Below, piece by piece: positions 56,325 to 64,000 of a stretch of DNA of 64,000 nt. Where the stretch lies: NCBI GenBank assembly GCA_002682825.1, contig NOKP01000001.1:5518917-5582916 (forward strand), read 5' to 3'. Under the pieces are notes generated by a model. That model was given only the letters and a program-made list of their open reading frames with translations, searched no databases and was not told the origin of the DNA. Each line of letters starts with the position of its first letter. The first letter of the stretch is position 1. Position numbers and translations under genes: made by a program. Origin of the DNA: Neonectria sp. B-13. Its lineage: Eukaryota; Ascomycota; Sordariomycetes; Hypocreales; Nectriaceae.

Positions 56325-57304
56325 TCAGGCATCGTTCTCAAACTTGAGACCAGCCTCCTTCCTCGCAGCCCCGTAGATGCCAGCTATGTCTGCCGACGGA
56401 CCCGCGTGCTCTTTCAGCTGCGCCAAATGGGCATCTGCTGTCTCGACGTTCTGCAATCGCGCACCGGCGGCCCTGGCCAGGCTCAACGCATGTCGGGCAT
56501 CCTTGCGCGCCAGGTCCACGGCGAATAGCGGCTCCTCCCGCTTGTAGTAGTCGCCGCTGAGCATCCGCGTGCTATACGCCGCGTACGGCCCGGGGAAGAT
56601 GGCTTCGACGAACTTGTGCAAGACGTCGGTGCCCAGCCCCGACTTCTCGGCAACCACGTGTGCCTCTGCCAGCTGTTCGATCATGTTGACGATGAAGCTA
56701 TTGCCCAGGACCTTGAGCGTCAGCGCCTTGCCGTACGGCTCGTCGCTGAGGTCGATCTCGCCGCGGGACGTGACGCCGGTGAACCAGGGCTTGGCCCGCG
56801 CGACGCTGGCCCGTGGCCCCGCGAGGACGCCGATGAGCTGCCCGGAGTCGGCCATGGCGGGGGCCCCGAAGACGGGCGCGGCGACGAACTCGGCACCCCG
56901 GGCCACGACCTCCTTGGCGATGGCCTCGGATGTAGCCGGGTGGATGGTGGAGCTCTCGATGAACAGCTTGCCGGCGACGTCGCCTTCGAGGAGGGTCTTG
57001 AAGAGCTCCTGGACGGCCTCGTCGTTGGCGATGCACGAGAAGATGATGTCGGCGCGCGAGATACCATCGGCTAGGGACTCAACCACCTCGGTCTTGCCCT
57101 CGGGCAGGCTATTGCTGAAGTCCACGGCCCGCTTGGTCGAGCGGTTGTAGACGAGGAGGGGCGAGTCGAGATTGCCTTTCTGGACAATGTTTCTGCTCAT
57201 TCCCTGAACACTGTCAGATGTCGTCAGCGTTTTGCGAGCGTTGCTGGACTTCTCCTCACCCTCCCCATGTTTCCGAGACCGATCCACAGCAGCTTAGGCG
57301 CCAT
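56325..57304 (-). CDS. Beta-hydroxyacid (3-hydroxyisobutyrate-like) dehydrogenase
   Basis: NAD(P)-dependent enzyme of the 3-hydroxyisobutyrate / 6-phosphogluconate dehydrogenase-like family; the true substrate is unknown. Exons 57260-57304 and 56325-57203 (307 aa). Rossmann fold at the very N-terminus: KLLWIGLGNMGRGMSRNIV across the splice, LLVYNRST, ADIIFSCIANDEAVQELF. Family segments FIESSTIHPATSE, AAPVFGAPAMADSGQL and the catalytic Lys about residue 179 in LTLKVLGNSFIVNM. The Asp of the usual DAPVSGG motif is replaced in AAPVFGAP, and there is no mitochondrial leader, so it is likely a cytosolic enzyme of the broader (GLYR1-like) clade rather than the valine-pathway enzyme. Confidence 0.88.
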
Positions 57305-58528
57305 GATTGCAATGAGGTACGACGACCAGGTTGAGAGGGCCTTGTGATGACGTAGACGTAGCTGACTTGCGATATATCTCCTTGGTAGCTCTGTGCTAAG
57401 AAGTGTAGAGATGGGATTCGTTCTTTACATAACCTCGAGTTGGTGTTGGCTACTGGTGGCGAGCGGGGAAGGATCACGGATCGGGAGTTCGGCACGGGAA
57501 AGTTCAACGCAACGTGGTTGAATGTTGCTTATCTAGTAATAGTTCAACATGACGAAGCATCTTGCGCAGCCTGGAGAGTAGAGATTGATTCAGTACCCAG
57601 TTGCTTAATACTCACTGATCGGAAATATCTGACCAAATTAGATGACCAAGGTTACGCCCACGAGGAGTATGCAATGCCATCCGGGATCCCCTAATTTGAG
57701 GCAACACAGGAGACATGCTTTGTCATTGCACGCAGACCATGAGACCCATTGATCTAAGGTGGCTGAAGGCGCAATTTTTCGGCTTGAAGACTGATGAGCA
57801 ATGAAGCTTCCCTTTCGTCCAAGTTGACCTACCCTAGAGACTCCCACGAGCCCCGCAATTTACCCTGCATATATCACCGATACGGCCGAGTGTCGCATCT
57901 ACGCGAGAGAGCTTCATGAGCACTCTCCTAAAGAGGCCATCATGACCCCCATCTAGCCCACCTCATGGCGCCTTTCTAGCACCCTTCTAGTGCTAGGCCC
58001 TGGGTTTTTACAGTGCTGTGAGCCTGTGAATTACTCAATTGATCCGGGACGACCCGTTCGTCCGCGGGAAAAAAGGCCCCAGTGACAATTCGGTTCCGCG
58101 TGCTGCCCGCGCTGCCCGTTCTGCCCTTTGCTGCTTTTACAGCGCATGCAAGGAGGCGAAACCGGCGGTCGAGATGGGGCTTATCGGGGCTTATCGCGTT
58201 ATCGGCGCCCAAGTCTGAGCTTCCTAAAACCTAGACCCCTCCACAAGAGCTATGTACTCTCCGCCACCCGAGCTCCCAGATGTCTTACTGGCTTGACTCA
58301 CGACCCTTGCGGTCACGATTGCATCCATCCCCCACATACAACTGCCGGTCCTTCCCAGTCTCAGTCGCAGTCTTCGTCTCCTCCTCAGCAATGTTTTCCA
58401 GCTAACAACAGCTTCCTCAACGGCCGCAGCATACCCAACTTCTCCTCCACTGGCCATCCGGGACCGCTCGTCGAGCTTTCGTCGGTTGCGTTGCTCTGTG
58501 AGCGCGGAATGCGTCATTGCCCTCCATC
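57305..58528. promoter_or_regulatory. Divergent intergenic region dehydrogenase / NAGS
   Basis: 1224 bp between start codons. It holds a perfect TGACTCA at 58294-58300 near the NAGS gene and AT-rich sequence around 57480-57700. No gene is seen. Confidence 0.55.
58294..58300. promoter_or_regulatory. TGACTCA, CPC1/Gcn4 site upstream of NAGS
   Basis: A perfect palindromic core of the bZIP general amino-acid control activator, 229 bp before the NAGS ATG. Arginine biosynthesis genes are classical targets of Gcn4/CPC1. A related TGACGCA (reverse strand) is at about 58511-58517. Confidence 0.65.
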
Positions 58529-60588
58529 ATGACTTGCACCCGGGCCTGGAAGAAGGCCTCTAGCTGCGGCCAATGCCGCCCTCTCACCGAACCACATATA
58601 TTTGTCCGGGTCCGAGGCCAACAATGCCTGTTTTCTGGTATTGCTCGGGGCTACGCTTCTCAGGCCGGCGGCTCCAGCCCACCACCTCGTCTCGGCTCCG
58701 GTGCCGCTCGGTACATGTCGGCGGCATCTTCTGCTCGCGCCATGAAACGAGCTCTCGACCGCGTATGTTCTCCGAGCTCATCGCCGAGTGAGCACTCAAG
58801 CACTTTTGCCTAACTCTTCCCTCATAGGATGTCATTGTTTCCGTCCTGGAAGTCTCGGCAACCAAGCGGGACGCCAAGGGCTATTTGCAAAAGTACACGT
58901 CCAGGAACCAGAAGAACTCCAATAACCTCAAAGTCCTGGCCGAGGCCCCAAAGTTCGCCCAGGCCAGCGAGAATCAAGATACGTTGTCGGATGCCCTACA
59001 ACCGCTGCATGTGGCTATCATGAGGCTCCGTGCCCCGCAAGAAATCGACTCGGAAACCTTGCGCGGCGTGGGCAAGACCTTGGCCCAGTTGCGGAAGCTT
59101 GGCTTGTCGAGCGTCGTTGTAGTCGACTGCGGCGTTGAAGAGAGTCGGCTGGTCGTCCAAGACCAAGTGTTCCGTCTCTGCGAAGCCATTGACGCCTATG
59201 GGGAACCAGGAACCAGGCTGGTCAAGGACATATTTTACTACCGAGCGCCGCCCTCCGAGAGTTCGCCGTCGTTTCTCTCGGCCGACATCCACTTGGACGA
59301 TCGAGGCCTCATCGAGAGGATGCTTCGTGACGGGAAGATCCCAGTCATCCCTTCCGTCGTTGCTCGCGACGTGACCTGCCCATCCCAGCCCATTGAATCG
59401 AACAAGATCGTCCTGGCCCTCACGAGGTACTTTGCAGGTTTGCAGTTCAACGGCCAGACCGAATCCAATGGAGAAGATGCCGAACTAGTTCGGCCTAAGA
59501 CGGTTGCTTCCGTGGAGAGAATCATCCTGCTTGATCCACTGGGAGCTATCCCGGCAACTGGTCGTCGCGCCTGGCATCGATTCATCAACATCGAGCAAGA
59601 GTATACCTCGATCATGAAGGAGCTTATGGGCCCGGATGGTTCTCCTCTGGCATATGAGAACCCCGCCCGAGCCTCTGTGTCAGCTCATGCTGCTAATCTC
59701 GACCTTGCAAAGGATGCGTTAGCCATGCTGCCGTCTACATCGTCGGCTCTCATCACGACGCCCTCTGCTGCAGCTAACACGCATGTGCCGAGTTCCAGGT
59801 CCTCAACATCCATCACATCCTTTGATTTCGGGGACATGGTCACAACGCGGCGCAAGAAGAACCCTCTCATCCACAACCTGTTGACGGATAAGCCGGTGTT
59901 CTCATCATCTCTACCGGTTCCGCGTGCACACATAGACGCCAAACCTCCTGCCTCTGAGTTATCGAGCGTATCCACGCTGCTCAAGAGAGGCATGCCACTT
60001 ACCGTTTTCCCAGACGCACGGCTCAACTCATGGCGCCCCCCCGTTCCCGGAGGGCCTCGGCTGCGATTGACAGATAACTGTATCGACTTGCCGCGATTGG
60101 TCCATCTGATTGAAGATTCCTTCGGTCGCAAGCTTGATGTGGAGGAATATTTGAACCGCGTTAATGACAACCTGGCGGGCATCATCATTGCTGGAGAGTA
60201 CGAGGGGGGTGCTATTCTAACGTGGGAAATCCCGGATGGCCTAGACGAACGCACAGCGTATGAGCAGGGTCGCCTTGTGCCATACTTGGACAAGTTTGCA
60301 GTCTTGAGGAAGAGTCAGGGGAGTGGAGGCGTGGCTGACGTCGTCTTCAATGCCATGGTTCGAGGCGCTTTCCCCGACGGAGTGTGCTGGAGGAGCCGAA
60401 AAGACAACCCTGTCAACAAGTGGTATTTTGAACGATCTGCAGGTACGGAAAAGCTGCCGGGGTGTAACTGGACCATGTTCTGGACGACGCCAGGATTGGA
60501 TTCCCGACACCCGGCGCTTCTGGATTATGAATCTGTCTGTCGAGGAGTGGAGCCGTCATGGGCGGATAACAAGCACATTCTGGATTGA
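58529..60588 (+). CDS. ARG2: N-acetylglutamate synthase, mitochondrial (amino-acid acetyltransferase)
   Basis: First step of arginine/ornithine synthesis: acetyl-CoA plus glutamate gives N-acetylglutamate, in the mitochondrial matrix; Neurospora arg-14. Exons 58529-58762 and 58828-60588 (664 aa). Leader rich in Arg, Ser and Ala (YMSAASSARAMKRALDR); then DVIVSVLEVSATKRDAKGYL, the amino-acid-kinase-like middle region (LGLSSVVVVDCGVEES, RVILLDPLGAIP-like) and the C-terminal NAT/GNAT-type acetyltransferase domain (about 490-640) with LDVEEYLNRVNDNLAGIII, FAVLRKSQGSGGVADVVFNA (acetyl-CoA site), WRSRKDNPVNKWYFERS and NWTMFWTTPG. The start is the first ATG giving the basic leader; an ATG-less extension upstream is open but unlikely. 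Expected to be feedback-inhibited by arginine. Confidence 0.95.
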
Positions 60589-61576
60589 TTCGATTGAATC
60601 AGGTTGAAAAAGAGGGCGATGCGAAGGAGGAATACAAAAACAAAGGTGGTTGGGAAACCGAAAAGAAGGGATGCTTCAGGAAGCTTTGGGTTAGGTGTGC
60701 ACAAAAACCAAAACGGATGAAATGGGTTCGAACCATTCCCAAGGATAGAAGACGCACATTGCTTGCAGAAATCTAGCATTTGAGACATGTACTGTAGTGT
60801 CCAATTACCCTATGAATGGGACATGTCTTCAGTTGTTTTGCCCTTCTTATTCTTCACTTCAAAACGTAGGTACTCATTTGGACGTTGATGTCACCTCGCA
60901 CCGCGTATCTCGGGAGGGACTCGTCATCGCAGTGGCTTGTTGGTCGATCGTCTTCAGTGACAACCGGCACGACATCACGTGGATGTTCATGCTGAATTGA
61001 CGGGACCTCGAGTCGGCTCGGACTCGGATGCGTGGAGGCTACTAAGGTAAGCACGTACCTGCAAAGTACCTGGGTTTCGTGACGGCACCTACTAGCAGTA
61101 GGTATTGGCGAAAGAAGCTCGGACTGCCTGATCTGCAGGTTACTACATGTGGCACGCCGACGTGACCTGACGGGTGGAAAGCCACCAACCCAAGTACCTT
61201 CAGGTACCTGCGCACTTAAATGGAACTGCCCTCCACCGTTAACTTAAGGGATGCCCCTGGAAAGCCCACCACCCGCAGCAGTCCAGCAGCCTAGCAGCCT
61301 AGCAGCCTAGCAGCCTAGCAGCCCAGCCCTGCAAGCTGGAGGAGCCCACTCCAGGGGAGCCTGAACTGAGGAGGAACCCCCCAAGGCATTTCGCTTGTGA
61401 CAACGTTCCCATATCAACGCTGACACGCCAAGGCCAAAACCAATCCTCCAGTCTGCATCACCCTTACCCTCGCTCGCCCTCCTGCAACACTTCAACGCCT
61501 CAACTCTCAGCTCGTCGCCATCGCCATCGCCATCCGACTTCTATACTCTTCTTTCGTCAATCCAAAATCCGCCAAG
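60589..61576. promoter_or_regulatory. Intergenic region NAGS / BAR protein
   Basis: 988 bp. Contains AAGTACCTTCAGGTACCT-type sequence at about 61190-61212 and the CAGCCTAG tandem repeat. It is CT-rich just upstream of the next ATG. No gene. Confidence 0.5.
61287..61326. repeat. 8-bp tandem repeat, unit CAGCCTAG
   Basis: Four perfect copies and one CAGCCCAG copy, about 250 bp upstream of the BAR-protein gene. Confidence 0.9.
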
Positions 61577-62893
61577 ATGGATTTCAAGAACATCGGCAAG
61601 AACCTCTCGTAGGTAGCCCTGGCCGAGTCCAGAGCTTGCGCGCCCCCCGGATAGCTCGCTACCCTGATAATGCTCCAATTCGACCGCATCGATGACTGAC
61701 CCTAGCCACAGCAACTTTGGGTCCCAGATCACCCCCTTTGCGTCGCGCACCTTCCAGTACACCAAGGAGCAGCTTGGCCAGGCCGAGGACAAGGTCCGTT
61801 GCGGCGCCGACGCGCATCCTCACTTGCGCGGCCCTTCACTAACCCTTTCGCCCTGCAGACTCAGCTCCCCCCCGACTACATCGATCTTGAGAAGCGCGTC
61901 GATGCCCTTAAGCAGGCCCACCAGAAGATGCTTGCGGTGACGTGAGTGAAGCGCACACAACTCCCTTGTTACTCATCCGATAAGCTGACTGGACTATCCG
62001 CAGCTCGCAATACTCCAACGAGGCCTACGACTACCCCCCCAACATCAAGGAGACTTTCCAGGACCTCGGCCGCACGGTGAGCGAGAAGGTTACTCTCCTG
62101 TCCGGTGCCACCTCTCCGGCCGAAGCTCAGGCTGCTCTGGTTGCCCCTCCCACTGCCAAACCCCAGCCCAAGACCTTCAGCCATGCCGTCGCCCGCGCCA
62201 GCTTGTCTAGCAGCCAGCTGCTGCACCAGCACCACACCGGCGCCGGCGAGGATCCCCTGGCGACCGCTCTCGAGAAGTTCGCACTGGCCTCGGAGCGCGT
62301 TGGTGAGGCCCGCCTGGCCCAGGACACCCAGATCCAGAGCCGCTTCCTCGCCGGCTGGAACACCACCCTCAACACCAACCTGTCCTTTGCCACCCGCGCC
62401 CGCAAGAACGTCGAGAACTCCCGCCTTTCCCTCGATGCTGTCAAGGGTCACGCCAAGGGAACCACCTTCAAGCTTGGCACCGGTTCGCAGAGTGGCGAGC
62501 ATCCCGACGAGCAGGAGCTCAGCCCCGAGGCTCAGGAAGAAATTGAGAAGGCCGAAGACGAGTTTGTGACCCAGACCGAGGAGGCTGTTGGTGTCATGAA
62601 GAACGTGAGTTGAACGAATAATTTCCCTCCAGGACCCAAAGTGAATGCGACTCTGACCGATATTAGGTTCTGGATACCCCCGAGCCCCTCCGCAACCTGG
62701 CCGAGCTCATCGCCGCCCAAATCGAGTACCACAAGAAGGCGTACGAGGTGCTGAGTGAGCTCGCACCCGTCGTCGAGGGCTTGCAGACCGAGCAAGAAGT
62801 GGGTCGTGCCAATGCCTTTTGAGTAAATGAACAAGGGGCTGACATTTGCTGCTCCAGGCCACCTACCGAAAGAGCCGTGAGGAAGCTTCCTAA
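61577..62893 (+). CDS. GVP36: BAR-domain protein, Gvp36-like
   Basis: Membrane-curving BAR protein acting in Golgi/endocytic vesicle traffic. Exons 61577-61608, 61712-61793, 61859-61941, 62004-62604, 62667-62798, 62858-62893 (321 aa, close to yeast Gvp36). Conserved start MDFKNIGKNLSNFGSQITPF, then FQYTKEQLGQAEDK, TQLPPDYIDLEKRVDAL, MLAVTSQYSNEAYDYP, IKETFQDLGRTVSEK; the charged BAR helices continue through ALEKFALASERVGEARLAQD and ARKNVENSRLSLDAVKG, ending LAELIAAQIEYHKKAYEVL and RKSREEAS. A six-exon structure with small first and last exons. An in-frame AG 6 nt upstream of the second acceptor (61704-61705) could insert two residues. Confidence 0.93.
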
Positions 62894-63641
62894 ACACGGA
62901 GCGACCAAGCTTGTGTGAACGAATAGTCTGCTGCGTGTCATTGTGTGTCGGGAACTGATGTGTCTGATCAGCCAACCAACCCTGGGATCTGGCTGATTCA
63001 ACCTTTTCCTTGTTCTAGTATTGGCGGTGTCGAGATTCCAAGTTATATGTCCGCGGCAGGTCTCAGGGGTATTGACTTGACTACCTTATTGATATACCGC
63101 AATTCAAGATGCTGAGGGTTTGATTCTCCTTTGTGTGGTGTATGATCTACTGTGGCCTCCTCGACACCTTGGAGGATACGACGCACTGCAAATACTTGTG
63201 TGCAATTTAGATGGATATCCGTGTGTGTTCCTTTTTGTCCCATGATGGCGGATTTGGATCGTTTAGAATAAATCAAGCCTCATGGTTTCTTCGCAAATCG
63301 TTGTAAATTCCTGTCCCTAGGCACGGTTGTTGGAGTATCGTATTTCTTGGATACTACCACTCGTTTGAGCTGTCCACGTCGATACAGTTGTTTACTGGAA
63401 CGTGCTACAGCGCATTCGTCTCAGTTGGTGATGAGGAACCATGGCGCCTGGACTTGGGCGCAAGTGGTTGAGTCGGGTGGGTGTGGTTCCGGAATTTGCT
63501 CGCGCATCACGTGGCACAACACGTGCGGGACGGTCCGGCAATCCATCCTGGGGCTGGATGGAGTCCAATGAGGTCAATTCAATTTCCTCTGACCATCAAC
63601 CTCCGATCCACGACGAAACATTGCCAATTGACCTCGCCAGC
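62894..63641. other. Intergenic region BAR protein / complex I subunit
   Basis: 748 bp with 3' flank and promoter. CACGTG is present at about 63509-63514 and 63521-63526. No gene. Confidence 0.5.
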
Positions 63642-64000
63642 ATGCGGCCGACAGCTCGTGTGTTTGCGCGCTACCTGGAGGCCGGTACACCGACCGGCCT
63701 CACGGGTCTCTGGACTCACGCCACACCCCGATCGACGCTGCTCTACCTGTACGGAACCACCCTGAGCAAGCTCCAAACGATGCCCGAGACGTCCATGTAC
63801 CGCCAATCCGTCGAGGCCGTCACCAAGCACCGCATGACCCTCGTCGAGCAGATGGTGCCTCCCGGATACGATGAGTGGGCGGTCAAAGCCAAGGAGCTTG
63901 TTAGCAAGAATACGGCGCAGTTCCGTGTTGCTAGCGGCCGGCTCGACGGCAGCGAGGCCCGGACGGTCAAGCTCGGCGACAAGGTCTTCATTGTCGGCCG
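63642..64000 (+). CDS. NDUFA5: NADH:ubiquinone oxidoreductase NDUFA5-type subunit (29.9 kDa), 3' end outside window
   Basis: Peripheral-arm accessory subunit of mitochondrial complex I. The first 119 codons are visible without an intron: MRPTARVFARYLEAGTPTGL, then GLWTHATPRSTLLYLYGTTL, LQTMPETSMYRQSVEAVTKH and LVEQMVPPGYDEWAVKAKEL; the GLTGL-THxxPRxxLxxLYxxTL and YRQxxEAxTKHR segments are diagnostic. Start chosen at MRPTARVF, which gives a short Arg-containing mitochondrial N-terminus. An in-frame ATG at 63558 would add 28 mostly acidic/polar residues and is less fitting. The frame is still open at base 64000. Confidence 0.88.
   Translation, partial: MRPTARVFARYLEAGTPTGLTGLWTHATPRSTLLYLYGTTLSKLQTMPETSMYRQSVEAVTKHRMTLVEQMVPPGYDEWAVKAKELVSKNTAQFRVASGRLDGSEARTVKLGDKVFIVG

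Noticed and set aside
60700..60740. GGGTTCGAACC resembling a tRNA B box
   Set aside because: No A box at the right distance and no cloverleaf arms can be formed; it is in the 3' flank of NAGS.
63558..63641. In-frame upstream ATG of the complex I subunit
   Set aside because: Would place 28 polar/acidic residues before a mitochondrial N-terminus, which does not fit import; the ATG at 63642 is preferred.
1..64000. Secondary-metabolite, CRISPR, transposon or viral content
   Set aside because: No synthase or synthetase, no transposase or reverse transcriptase, no direct-repeat array; all identified genes are conserved housekeeping or regulatory genes.

Overview
The window looks like an ordinary gene-rich chromosome arm segment of a filamentous ascomycete (Pezizomycotina, most likely a Sordariomycete and plausibly Hypocreales). 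The reasons are the short 50-100 nt introns with GTRNGT donors and CTAAC/CTGAC branch points, the codon choice, and protein sequences that read as the filamentous-fungal versions of well-known families. I see no transposon, rRNA, tRNA, CRISPR array or secondary-metabolite cluster. All gene models are read by eye from splice signals and frame. For each multi-exon model complete in the window (the window-edge genes CAP and NDUFA5 and the single-exon LysM gene apart) I summed the exon lengths and found a multiple of three.

Layout. 1-1498: 3' part of the adenylyl cyclase-associated protein (CAP/Srv2). 1892-4308 (-): carnitine acetyltransferase CAT2, with both a mitochondrial N-terminus and a peroxisomal C-terminal AKL. 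6439-8638 (-): SWIRM/ZZ/SANT chromatin-remodelling subunit (Rsc8/Swi3), divergent from ETF-alpha (9272-10394 +). ETF-alpha ends 68 bp from the stop of adrenodoxin reductase ARH1 (10463-12077 -). 12490-14374: unknown membrane protein, convergent with mismatch-repair PMS1 (14621-17918 -). A 3.2 kb gap precedes GPI inositol-deacylase BST1 (21105-24575 +). Then come an MFS transporter (25537-27509 -), TMS1/SERINC (28565-30137 +), cystathionine beta-lyase (32074-33469 -), MSP1 (34426-35893 -), monopolin subunit CSM1/PCS1 (36479-38019 +) and MCD4 (39098-42375 +). A 3.65 kb gap precedes the CTF1-alpha/FarA-type zinc-cluster factor (46030-49279 +). It is followed by an intracellular LysM protein (51440-53329 +), ARV1 (54050-55137 +), V-ATPase subunit e (55400-55831 -), a beta-hydroxyacid dehydrogenase (56325-57304 -), N-acetylglutamate synthase (58529-60588 +), a Gvp36-like BAR protein (61577-62893 +) and the 5' part of a complex I NDUFA5-type subunit (63642-64000 +).

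Themes. Many genes are nuclear genes for mitochondrial proteins (CAT2, ETF-alpha, ARH1, MSP1, NAGS, NDUFA5). Three act on GPI-anchor biosynthesis in the ER (BST1, MCD4, ARV1). CAT2 and ETF-alpha belong to fatty-acid/acetyl-unit metabolism, and each has a CCTCGG element within 200 bp of its ATG. That is the published recognition sequence of FarA-type factors, one of which is encoded in the same window. Other regulatory signals fit their genes: a perfect TGACTCA (CPC1/Gcn4) upstream of N-acetylglutamate synthase, an ACGCGT (MCB) upstream of PMS1, and three CACGTG E-boxes within 58 bp in the RSC8/ETF-alpha promoter.

I did not find a convincing undescribed system. The items most worth testing are the dual-targeting architecture of CAT2, the micro-exons in the FarA-like gene, the E-box triplet, the intergenic-only dispersed TACGAAGTA motif, the lysine-rich tandem-repeat tail of MCD4, and the two unexplained >3 kb gaps.
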